Source of the DNA: Methylobacter sp.
GTDB taxonomy: Bacteria > Pseudomonadota > Gammaproteobacteria > Methylococcales > Methylomonadaceae
NCBI GenBank assembly: GCA_025361585.1
Contig: JANYKK010000078.1
Location: 1 to 37,756, forward strand
Direction of reading: 5' to 3'
DNA: 37,756 nucleotides
Shown here: piece after piece, positions 1 to 8,258 of the stretch
How the letters are laid out: each line of letters opens with the position of its first letter
Numbering within the stretch: the first letter of the stretch is position 1
Made by a program: the position numbers and the translations under genes
The notes under the pieces: generated by a model
Told to the model about the DNA's origin: nothing
What the model saw: the letters and a program-made list of their open reading frames with translations, nothing else
The model's database searches: none

Positions 1-144
1 AATCAGTATTTACAAAATGCTTGGTTAAATCTTAATTCTGATTATTTGTCTTACGCTACTTTGTTGCAGATTCCCGCCGCAGTAAACATTATGATTACTG
101 CGCTTATTACTCGTTACGTGTTACGTTTTATTCCTTTTTTGTAG
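1..144 (+). CDS. C-terminal fragment of an inovirus minor coat/assembly protein (DUF2523 / gpVI-like), truncated by window start
   Basis: Open frame from base 1: NQYLQNAWLNLNSDYLSYATLLQIPAAVNIMITALITRYVLRFIPFL*, hydrophobic C-terminus directly upstream of a zot gene, as in inovirus modules. Confidence 0.6.
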   Translation, partial: NQYLQNAWLNLNSDYLSYATLLQIPAAVNIMITALITRYVLRFIPFL

Positions 145-151
145 GTGATTT

Positions 152-1399
152 GTGAGTATTAAAATACACCATGGCCCGCCTGGGTCTTATAAAACTAGCG
201 GCGCAGTTATGGACGATTTCGTGCCTGCTGCATTACAGGGCAGGGTGGTTATTACTAACGTTCGTGGCTTGAATGATGTTGATCAAGTACGCAAGGTTCT
301 CACTAAGCCGTCTAGCTTTTTTCGGCGTGACATTAAATATTGGCCGTTTAAGCCTGTTATCGTGCCTGATTCTTTCGATATTATTTGGATTGATACCACC
401 ACTCAAGCCGGTCGAATGCGCCTGCTCAAGTTCTTCTATTGGGCGCCCAATGGTGCTTTTTTACTTATTGATGAGGCGCAGTTTGTTTTTCCGAAGGCTT
501 TAACTGCAAAGCATGTTCAGGCTTTGGATTTTCCTGGCGGCGTAGAAGCGGCTGCAAGGGCGGGGAAGCCCCCTGACTTTCTAACTGCTTTCGATATGCA
601 TCGGCATTACAACTGGGACATGGTGCTTACAACACCGTGTATCAGCAAAATTCGCGGCGATATTCGCGATGCCGCCGAAGGCGCATTTAAGCATCGCAAT
701 TCGGCTATGGTCGGCTTAAGAGGCCGTTATCGTGAGGGTTTCCATTCTGCTGAGGACACCGGCAAATCCGATAGCGACATTATTACCAATCGTGGTCGTA
801 AAATTAAATCATTTGTTTGGAGTCTTTATGCCAGTACAGCAACAGGTAACTTTACCGATACAACGGCGGGGCTTTCTTTACTCAAGAATCCGCGCATTCT
901 CCTTCTCTTATCTGTATTATTGCTTCTTGGTAGCTATGTGCTTTATGCTCCAGCTCCTACACCGCTTCGTCAAGCCCTTAATTTGCGTAGCACTGCTTCT
1001 CCTAAAGCTCCTGTCTCGGCTGCTGCTGTATCTTCTGTCGCGTCTGTTTCTAACGATATTGATAGCGTGGGGTCTCGCCCGGCTCCTGCATCTGTTCCTG
1101 TAGTTCCAGCACCTTCGCCCCCTGATCGGCCTTTTAAGGATTTTCAGCTGAGGCTTTTAGGTTCTACTTTGTTCCGCAATGCTTATCATATTCATATTCA
1201 GGCAACGACCGAAGAGCGCAAAATGGTTTTATCTGATTCCGATTTGGTGGCTGCTGGCTATCAGTGGAAACTTGTTTCGCCGTGTCACGCCGTTTTAACC
1301 CATTCCGGTATTGATTATCCTGTTTATTGTTCCGAATCCGTACAGCCGTCCGGCAAAACCGTTATTGATCCTGTTAAGATTGCTTCTAACACTTTTTGA
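152..1399 (+). CDS. zot: Zonular occludens toxin (Zot)/gpI-like inovirus assembly ATPase
   Basis: N-terminal Walker A GPPGSYKTSG, FLLIDEAQ Walker B, central TM segment (ILLLLSVLLLLGSYVLY), periplasmic C-terminus; GTG start. Confidence 0.9.
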   Translation: MSIKIHHGPPGSYKTSGAVMDDFVPAALQGRVVITNVRGLNDVDQVRKVLTKPSSFFRRDIKYWPFKPVIVPDSFDIIWIDTTTQAGRMRLLKFFYWAPNGAFLLIDEAQFVFPKALTAKHVQALDFPGGVEAAARAGKPPDFLTAFDMHRHYNWDMVLTTPCISKIRGDIRDAAEGAFKHRNSAMVGLRGRYREGFHSAEDTGKSDSDIITNRGRKIKSFVWSLYASTATGNFTDTTAGLSLLKNPRILLLLSVLLLLGSYVLYAPAPTPLRQALNLRSTASPKAPVSAAAVSSVASVSNDIDSVGSRPAPASVPVVPAPSPPDRPFKDFQLRLLGSTLFRNAYHIHIQATTEERKMVLSDSDLVAAGYQWKLVSPCHAVLTHSGIDYPVYCSESVQPSGKTVIDPVKIASNTF

Positions 1400-1443
1400 C
1401 ATTTATTATCGTAACGCGTTACAATAAACCCAACTTAAACGCA

Positions 1444-1752
1444 ATGGGGAAGACAATGAAGCAAGTCGCCGACAAATCAACAGTTGACTTATTCCAAGAT
1501 CAAAAACGTCGTGGTCGTCCGGTTACTGGTACGGCAAAGACCAATGCGCAGCGTATGAAAGAATATCGTCAGCGTAGGAAAGAAAAGGGCGTTATTCTTG
1601 TTGTGCAGCATTCTTCTGATTTACAGGATAGAATTAATGAGTTGAAGTTGATTTCTCAAGATATTTTGACATTGAAAAAAGAGCGTGACGATGCATTAAA
1701 GCTTGTTAATGAATATCGTAACGCGTTACAGCAACTTAAGGCGGATTTATGA
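1444..1752 (+). CDS. Small basic putative DNA-binding/regulatory protein with coiled-coil C-terminus
   Basis: KRRGRPVTGTAKTNAQRMKEYRQRRKEKG basic motif seen in phage/plasmid regulators; ATG at 1444 (or 1456) preferred over the upstream ORF-track start; flanked by GTAACGCGTTAC palindromes. Confidence 0.6.
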   Translation: MGKTMKQVADKSTVDLFQDQKRRGRPVTGTAKTNAQRMKEYRQRRKEKGVILVVQHSSDLQDRINELKLISQDILTLKKERDDALKLVNEYRNALQQLKADL

Positions 1753-2177
1753 TTAACTACGAAAAAGACTTTTATGGCTGGACACAAGAACAAGCCTCTC
1801 TGTTAAGGGCAGGGCGCTTAACTGAATTGGACATTGATAACCTGATAGAGGTAGTAGAAACAATGGGCAGAAGTGAAAAGCGCGAACTTGAAAGCCGGTT
1901 GACCGTATTGTTACTGCATCTTTTAAAATGGAAATACCAGGAAGTAAGGCGCGGTAGAAGCTGGGAATTGTCAATTATCGAGCAGCGTTTAAAGTTCGAC
2001 GAGACCTTAGAGGAAAACCCTGGCTTAAAGCCAAAGTTAGATGAGATATTGGCAAAATCTTATAAATTTGCAGTCATCCAAGCATCAAGAGAAGCTAAAA
2101 TTAGTCGTAGTGTTTTTCCGGCGCTTTGCCCTTGGTTGCTTGAACAAATAACAGATGATACCTTTTACCCTGAATAG
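1749..2177 (+). CDS. DUF29 family protein
   Basis: YEKDFYGWTQEQASLLRAGRLTELDIDNLIEVVETMGRSEKRELESRLTVLLLHLLKWKYQ is the typical DUF29 N-terminus; 4-nt overlap with the upstream gene. Confidence 0.85.
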   Translation: MINYEKDFYGWTQEQASLLRAGRLTELDIDNLIEVVETMGRSEKRELESRLTVLLLHLLKWKYQEVRRGRSWELSIIEQRLKFDETLEENPGLKPKLDEILAKSYKFAVIQASREAKISRSVFPALCPWLLEQITDDTFYPE

Positions 2178-2187
2178 TTTTGTTAGC

Positions 2188-2243
2188 GCATGACGGGGAC
2201 AGGCGAAGCCGTCGCGGCGTAAGCAATTGGCCGTAGGTCATGC
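2188..2243. promoter_or_regulatory. Structured intergenic hairpin, candidate inovirus origin/packaging region
   Basis: GCATGAC (2188-2194) pairs with GTCATGC (2237-2243), GC-rich interior, inside the main non-coding gap of the phage module. Confidence 0.35.
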
Positions 2244-2618
2244 ACCTTGTCAAATAGTGGCGCTTCGTGCCTATGCTGCGCGTGGAAATGGCTCAATACG
2301 TAACATTCGTAACATATGTCAAACTCCTTATCGACTGTGTCATTCCTCCACCTTGGCAATCGCTTTTAAATGTTCGCATTAGACTGTAGGCGCAGGGAAG
2401 CAGCGCCGTTCAGGTGTCGCATAATTGTTCAATCTGAATCAAATCCATGGTTGACGTGCTTTAGCCGTGGTGTAATCACAGCTTTATCCTCAGAAATTGG
2501 GGATAAAGTCTCTGGCGGGATCTTGTTTTTCCCCGGATAAATTTCTTTAGTTGTCAGGTACTGCTTACGTCTTGTCGTGTTATAAAATCGTTTTACTGCT
2601 TTTAATGAGATTCATGAA

Positions 2619-2960
2619 ATGAAGTTTTTTATTTATGTTGGTAGTCTTTTCTTGCTTGTTTCTTATAATTCCGCCTTTGGTTATACGTTTAAATGTAAAA
2701 ACGAAGCTGGCAAGTTTGTTTATACATCTAAGCCTTGCTCTCAATTTAATAATGAAATGCATGATGAAACAATTGCCATCAATGGTCAGCGTAAGCTTAC
2801 TAGTGAACAGGCTTCTATAATTGAAGATCATCATAAGGAAGAGCAACGCATTAGGGGGCTTGAGGCTGAGCAACTTTCGGTAATGGATAAAGATAAGCTT
2901 CTTAAAATTGAAGCAGACAGATTGCGAGAAAAGAAGAAAAAGGCACATAAATGGTTTTGA
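2619..2960 (+). CDS. DUF4124-like secreted protein
   Basis: Signal peptide followed by YTFKCKNEAGKFVYTSKPCSQ (DUF4124-like) and a charged coiled-coil tail. Confidence 0.6.
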   Translation: MKFFIYVGSLFLLVSYNSAFGYTFKCKNEAGKFVYTSKPCSQFNNEMHDETIAINGQRKLTSEQASIIEDHHKEEQRIRGLEAEQLSVMDKDKLLKIEADRLREKKKKAHKWF

Positions 2961-2970
2961 AGCGATTTGC

Positions 2971-3342
2971 TTAATTTCTTTTCTTGATAAGTCTTTTAGT
3001 TATTTTTATCAATCCGGCCAAGCTATAAAGTTTATGAATTTCTGCTTCAAGCTGTCCGATCCGTTCTGCTTCACGCCGCGCGGCCAAAAGGTTTTCTGGC
3101 CGCCAGCGTGACTTTTTATGTACTAAAGCGCCACGGCTAAAATACCATCCTTGCCATTCGGGGTCGTTGATGTGCTTGCTGTCCCACAGGAGAATTAGGC
3201 GCTCCATTGCCTTCGGTGCGCCTTCCTTATCCATGCGTTCAATTTCTGAAACGTTGACTCCCAATAATTCAGCTGCGGCGGCGTTGTTGGGGATGATATT
3301 TTTACGCGTGTGCCAGAAGCTTGATTTCTTTATTGCTGCCAT
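2971..3342 (-). CDS. Phage regulatory protein (DUF3653-like), probable inovirus repressor/regulator
   Basis: NAAAAELLGVNVSEIERMDKEGAPKAMERL HTH-like segment plus EWQGWYFSRGALVHKKSRWRPENL; antisense to the phage structural genes and next to dif. Confidence 0.6.
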   Translation of the reverse strand: MAAIKKSSFWHTRKNIIPNNAAAAELLGVNVSEIERMDKEGAPKAMERLILLWDSKHINDPEWQGWYFSRGALVHKKSRWRPENLLAARREAERIGQLEAEIHKLYSLAGLIKITKRLIKKRN

Positions 3343-3427
3343 ACAATTGACTCCATGTTGTGAGAAGTAGGGCTAACGCAAATGTTATGCCGACAGGCAT
3401 AAAAGCGTTGTATTTCAATATCAAGCA

Positions 3428-3455
3428 ATTTAACATAATATACATTATGCGAAGT
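3428..3455 (-). other. dif: Chromosomal dif site (XerC/XerD recombination site) = inovirus attachment site
   Basis: ATTTAACATAATATACATTATGCGAAGT; reverse complement ACTTCGCATAATGTATATTATGTTAAAT matches E. coli dif GGTGCGCATAATGTATATTATGTTAAAT at 25/28 positions. Confidence 0.95.
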
Positions 3456-3551
3456 CTTTATGGCGGACGTTATCCCCAGATTTTGTGGATAAAGCTGTGA
3501 ACGACACCCAGCAAGGCCAAGCATAATAATGTCTCAAGTCAGATTGAACAA
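3456..3551. repeat. Dif-flanking segment, diverged inverted copy of 2425-2510
   Basis: Reverse complement shares TTGTTCAATCTGA and TCACAGCTTTATCC..CA..........TGGGGATAA.GTC with 2425-2510 at identical 51-nt spacing; contains TGTGGATAA (DnaA-box consensus complement). Confidence 0.7.
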
Positions 3552-4105
3552 AATCTAAACCGCTTTCAACCGGTTTGTATTATGTTCGAGGATCGGATTA
3601 CTATCCGATAATTGAAAAAATCCGTTTACACAAAGTTCGGCATCCTCGGTTTATTTGGTTTCGCGACTTAAAATTAAAGTTGATCTTGTTCAAGCAATCA
3701 ATCGCGAAGGCGCTCAATCAGCAGCTAGGTATTTTACTCAATTCCAATGTGCAACAATTTAATTTACTGTGTAAGCGCTTGCTGACAATGCAGGCGGTTG
3801 TAAGCATGAATTTGAATGGCCTGCTTTGAGGAAAATATCATGAAAACAATAATGTGGATACTAAACGGCATGGTTCAAATTACTCTAATGATGGTACTGC
3901 TTTTTGACCATAACAGTTATTTGCACTGTAATGATCTTGACAACTAGTTAAAAGCTTTAATTGGCTTACTATGCAACATCGCATTGCGCGATGATTGGCA
4001 GTTTGCTACGCGACTCTAGTTAGAGCACGAAGTCAAACTGCCCTTCCCTACACTGCTTACCATCTCGGCTATCAAATATTGGGTGACGAAAAGATGCTGT
4101 CTATC

Positions 4106-4459
4106 CTACAAAGCTTGCTGTTCGTCTTCTTTAGAACCCTCAACCGACCATAACTTCTCAAGTTGATAAAAATCGCGGGCCTGAGCATTCATCGCATGGA
4201 CGATCACATCGCCTAAATCCAGCAGTACCCAGTCTGAGCCCAAATCGCCTTCTATGCCTAACGGTTTAATGCCGTTTTCCTTGAGTTTTTCTGCGACATA
4301 ATCGCATAAAGATTTCAGGTGGCGATCCGAGGTGCCGGTCACTACGACCATATAATCGGTGAAACTGGTCTTGCCCCGAACATCAAGTGTTGCAATGTTT
4401 TGTCCTTTGCGTTCATCCAAAACTTCCTGGACAATTTTCAATATATCTTCTGCTTGCAT
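4106..4459 (-). CDS. rsfS: Ribosome silencing factor RsfS
   Basis: VLDERKGQNIATLDVRGKTSFTDYMVVVTGTSDRHLKSLCDYV... GDVIVHAMNAQARDFYQLEKLW. Confidence 0.95.
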   Translation of the reverse strand: MQAEDILKIVQEVLDERKGQNIATLDVRGKTSFTDYMVVVTGTSDRHLKSLCDYVAEKLKENGIKPLGIEGDLGSDWVLLDLGDVIVHAMNAQARDFYQLEKLWSVEGSKEDEQQAL

Positions 4460-4483
4460 TCAAATTCCTAATGTAAAATGAGA

Positions 4484-5119
4484 TCAACGTGTCTCGTAAA
4501 GCTGGTGTTGCTTGATGTATTCTATGACAGCATCGGGTAATAAAAAACCTGGATTCTGTTTTCTTGCAATTATGTCCCTGATCGCCGTGGCCGAAATATC
4601 CAGTTGGGTGACTTGCTGGAAGCATAATTTCCCAGCGCTTGCTTGCGCCAGTTGGTTAATATCTTTAGCCAGTCGGGCTTTAAAAAAAGTATCGAGTTGC
4701 TGTGTTTCAAAGCCCGGTCGGGTCATCACCACAATATGCGCGTACTCGAATAACTGCTGCCATTGATGCCAGCCGGTTAAATGTGTAAACGCGTCACTGC
4801 CGATAAACAGCAACAAGGGTTCGGTTGGGAATTCCTGCCTTAAAGACGCCAGTGTATCGACCATGTACGACGGTGCTTGATGCTGGTCGTATCTGTTCAA
4901 TTCTCGGATATCGATCTTTAGCCCCGGCTGGTTTTTTATCGCCAGCTCCAACATCTGAAGACGCATTTCTGAGCTTACGGCAGGCTGTTCGCGGTGTGGC
5001 GGATTAGCGCAGGGAATCAATCGGACTTCATCTAGCCCGAAGATATCTTTGACTTCAAGTGCTGAACGTAAATGCCCGTAATGGATTGGGTCGAAGGTGC
5101 CGCCGAAGATGCCGATCAT
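4484..5119 (-). CDS. nadD: Nicotinate-nucleotide adenylyltransferase
   Basis: GIFGGTFDPIHYGHLRSALEV, SATAIRDII. Confidence 0.95.
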   Translation of the reverse strand: MIGIFGGTFDPIHYGHLRSALEVKDIFGLDEVRLIPCANPPHREQPAVSSEMRLQMLELAIKNQPGLKIDIRELNRYDQHQAPSYMVDTLASLRQEFPTEPLLLFIGSDAFTHLTGWHQWQQLFEYAHIVVMTRPGFETQQLDTFFKARLAKDINQLAQASAGKLCFQQVTQLDISATAIRDIIARKQNPGFLLPDAVIEYIKQHQLYETR

Positions 5120-6412
5120 CTATTGTCGGATATGGCCGTCACCCAAGACGATGTATTTTAACGAGGTCAGCCCCTTTAAACCCACCGGGCCGCGTGCATG
5201 TAGTTTGTCGGTGCTGATGCCGATTTCAGCGCCCAACCCGTATTCGAAGCCATCGGCAAAACGGGTAGAAGCATTCACCATCACCGAACTGGAATCGACT
5301 TCCCGCAAAAAGCGGCGAGCCAAGCTGTAGTCCTCGGTCACAATCGCTTCGGTATGACCGGAACTGTGTTGATTGATATGCTCCATGGCTTGGTCGATGT
5401 TGTCGACAATCCTGATCGATAAAATCGGCGCCAGATATTCGGTATCCCAGTCTTGCTCGGTCGCTCTAATACACGCAGGAATCAAGGAACAGGTTTTCAG
5501 GCAGCCACGCAACTCGACGCCCTTTTCGATATACTTTTCAGCCAGCAACGGCAACACTTTGGCGGCAATGCTCTCGGCAACCAGTAAGGTTTCCATCGCA
5601 TTGCAAACGCCGTAGCGATGGGTTTTGGCATTGACGGCAATCTTGATAGCTTTATCTATGTCGGCTGAATCATCGATATAGACATGACAAATGCCATCCA
5701 GATGCTTGATCACAGGAATCGTTGCGTCCTTGGAAATACGCTCGATCAGGCTTTTTCCGCCGCGCGGTACAATCACATCGACGTATTCATTCATCGTGAT
5801 CAATTCGCCCACCGCAGCGCGATCCGCTGTCGCTACGATTTGCACGGCTTCCACCGGCAAGCCCGCGGCTTCCAGGCCTTGAGATATGCAGGCTGCAATT
5901 GCTTGATTGGAATGGATGGCTTCCGAACCGCCTCTTAAAATACAGGCATTGCCGGATTTAAGGCACAAGGCAGCCGCATCGACTGTCACATTGGGACGGG
6001 ATTCGTAAATAATGCCGATCACGCCCAACGGCACGCGCATCTGGCCAACCTGGATGCCGCTGGGCCGGTAGCTTAAATCGCTGATTTCGCCGACCGGATC
6101 GGGTAACGCAGCAACCTGTTTTAGGCCTTCAACCATTGCCTGAATACCGGCAGGCTTTAGTTCCAGTCTATCTAGCGACGCCGCATCCAAGCCGTTTTTC
6201 TTGCCCGCATCCAAATCTTTACGATTTTCCGAGACCAACAACCCTTGGCTATTTTCAATAAATCTGGCGATTTCCAGCAAGGCCTGATTTTTTTTGCCCG
6301 ATTCGGTTCGGCTTATTTCCCTCCCCGCTTTCCGGGCCTGCTGACCCAGCGTTTTCATGTATTCTTTAATATCCACAGCATGCTCAAGTAACTGGATGAA
6401 TGTTTTGCGCAA
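5120..6412 (-). CDS. proA: Glutamate-5-semialdehyde dehydrogenase (gamma-glutamyl phosphate reductase)
   Basis: [78 protein letters not shown]. Confidence 0.97.
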   Translation of the reverse strand: MRKTFIQLLEHAVDIKEYMKTLGQQARKAGREISRTESGKKNQALLEIARFIENSQGLLVSENRKDLDAGKKNGLDAASLDRLELKPAGIQAMVEGLKQVAALPDPVGEISDLSYRPSGIQVGQMRVPLGVIGIIYESRPNVTVDAAALCLKSGNACILRGGSEAIHSNQAIAACISQGLEAAGLPVEAVQIVATADRAAVGELITMNEYVDVIVPRGGKSLIERISKDATIPVIKHLDGICHVYIDDSADIDKAIKIAVNAKTHRYGVCNAMETLLVAESIAAKVLPLLAEKYIEKGVELRGCLKTCSLIPACIRATEQDWDTEYLAPILSIRIVDNIDQAMEHINQHSSGHTEAIVTEDYSLARRFLREVDSSSVMVNASTRFADGFEYGLGAEIGISTDKLHARGPVGLKGLTSLKYIVLGDGHIRQ

Positions 6413-6533
6413 TTATACCGTTTAACCCACCTTGATGACAGTCTTTAAATGCAACAACTATCGGATATTAAACAGTTTTATTGATTGATGGTATTTCCAT
6501 CGACATGATTATTCAAGAAATGGCAAAATACGG

Positions 6534-6563
6534 AATAAAAAAAGGGCGGAGTAATCCGCCCTT
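6534..6563 (-). terminator. Rho-independent terminator of the SmbP-like gene
   Basis: AAGGGCGGA-GTAA-TCCGCCCTT perfect 9-bp stem, followed on the minus strand by a T-run. Confidence 0.85.
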
Positions 6564-6580
6564 CACCTTGAAATACTGAG

Positions 6581-6916
6581 CTATTTATTACTTGCTTTAA
6601 TATGCTCTACAGCAGCTTCAGCATGCTTTGTAGCCACATCTGCATGTCCTAAATTGCCATGATCAATGGATTCTTGCAGCTCTTTGGCAGCCTCGTCTAA
6701 ATGGGTTTTTTGTGCGCCCTTAGCCGGTATGGCGGCAGCCAGTGTATGTTCTAAAGCTGCCTTTGCGTGCTCAACCAGAATCGGCGCATGACCGGCTTTA
6801 CCGTGGGTTACCGCCTGATTGGCGTGTTCCAGTGCCGCATCAGTGTGTGGTTCTGCGAAAACCGCAGTACTTAAAAACAACAATATACCTGCACATGCAA
6901 ATGCTAATTTTTTCAT
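6581..6916 (-). CDS. Small metal-binding protein (SmbP-like), periplasmic, His-rich
   Basis: MKKLAFACAGILLFLSTAVFA signal peptide; repeated LEHANQAVTHGKAGHA / LEHT / HGNLGHADVATKHAEAAVEH pattern. Start trimmed to the MKK methionine. Confidence 0.8.
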   Translation of the reverse strand: MKKLAFACAGILLFLSTAVFAEPHTDAALEHANQAVTHGKAGHAPILVEHAKAALEHTLAAAIPAKGAQKTHLDEAAKELQESIDHGNLGHADVATKHAEAAVEHIKASNK

Positions 6917-7641
6917 GATTCTGCCCTCAATTAAGATATGGGTGATAATTTTTATAAAAAAATCAAACGACAAAAGCATGGAAACCCCAATCTCTTGTCA
7001 ATGCCATGCCACCTGTTGACATGTTTAAAGCAACTACAGCATAGGGGGGCAAATTATTTAAACAATCAGTAGAATCACCTATAAAGGTTGACGCAGATTA
7101 CCCGCGCAGGTGCGGGTTTATTGTTTAGTTAGTTTTATATTTTGATAAGATTTCAGGTGTTGCATGGACATTCTGACCGGTCAACGAGTGTGATTGAGCC
7201 TAAATGATGCTGTGAACGATTAGTGAACGGTAGCAACGTAAAATTAAACCTAATAATGAATTTTACAAAAAGACATCTGCAATGCTTACTTATAAATCAA
7301 GTATCTAGGCGCTTGTATGTGTTAATTAAAGGAAGCTAACACTCTACCCTGTAAATTAAGTTTACTCGCAATCTATCAACAAATAAGAAACAATCTATTG
7401 CTTTATGGTCGTATTGTAAGCATATATCTACGCACGTATAATCTTAATCGTGGAATGGCAGGCAGCATATGATTGCTGCTTATCATTGGAATATAGGGAC
7501 TTATTCTATTTCAACCGTTATTTGCAAGTGTTGCTATTTTAGCAACTTTGCCATGAGATCAAGGCTTGAGCCTATCTCCAAAAGTTTCATGTACCTCCTC
7601 GTAGTGTGAAAGTTCAGAACTCTCCAGTCTCTGTACACCTT

Positions 7642-7688
7642 ACCTCCCTTTGTCTCTGGCACTGGGAGGTTTTTTTTGCCTACAGGGA
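7642..7688 (+). terminator. Plus-strand rho-independent terminator candidate
   Basis: ACCTCCC (7642-7648) pairs with GGGAGGT (7674-7680), then an uninterrupted T-run. Confidence 0.5.
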
Positions 7689-7712
7689 TGTAGGTAAGGA
7701 GCGTGAGCACGA

Positions 7713-8258
7713 CTATTCCCGGCACCCCGATAATCCCTTGAGCCAATCCTGAATTTTTCCAGTAGCCTGTTGGGTCAAATCCGTAAAGCCGCTAATTGCA
7801 CCAGCCGCATCGGGCGTTTGGGTGGCTTGCTCCAGATAAAATTCTTGCGTAGCGATAGCCTGATTATCGCCTATAAAATGGGCTGCTGCGGAAAAACGCA
7901 ACACTACACGAGCCCGGTCAGGCGCATCGAATTGCTGTTCAAAATCCTGCAATCGAATTACCAAAGCGTAACCCTGTGCTTTGCCGCTGGAGTTTAGTTG
8001 CTGTTCAAACAACTCAGGCGGTGAAGCAATCCAGCGATCCAGCCCGTAAAACCTGACTTGTGACGGCGAGGAAAAAAGCAATCGATAGCGAATACGATTA
8101 TCCCAAAGCCAAGTCGGCGCATTGACGGTAATCGATGCCCTGCCCTGTTGAATCGCCGCCGATACAGGTAAACCGAAATCATGTAATGCCGGCTGTTTGT
8201 CGTTAACGCTGCAAGCCGCACTAATAAATGCCAGCCAGCCGATTAATAAGTATCTCAT
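7713..8258 (-). CDS. ABC-type transport auxiliary lipoprotein (PqiC-like)
   Basis: Lipobox ISAAC; last gene of an MCE-type operon; LHDFGLP...VNAPTWLWDNRIRYRLLF. Confidence 0.8.
   Translation of the reverse strand: MRYLLIGWLAFISAACSVNDKQPALHDFGLPVSAAIQQGRASITVNAPTWLWDNRIRYRLLFSSPSQVRFYGLDRWIASPPELFEQQLNSSGKAQGYALVIRLQDFEQQFDAPDRARVVLRFSAAAHFIGDNQAIATQEFYLEQATQTPDAAGAISGFTDLTQQATGKIQDWLKGLSGCRE

Noticed and set aside
732-1103. 123-aa hydrophobic ORF overlapping zot in another frame
   Set aside because: Fully inside the zot reading frame; hydrophobicity is a by-product of T-rich codons
3330-3524. 64-aa minus-strand ORF upstream of the phage regulator
   Set aside because: It runs across the dif site and the DnaA-box repeat; no domain, most likely chance
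7534-7746. 70-aa minus-strand ORF overlapping the lipoprotein gene end
   Set aside because: Covers a terminator-like hairpin, no recognisable motif or convincing start context
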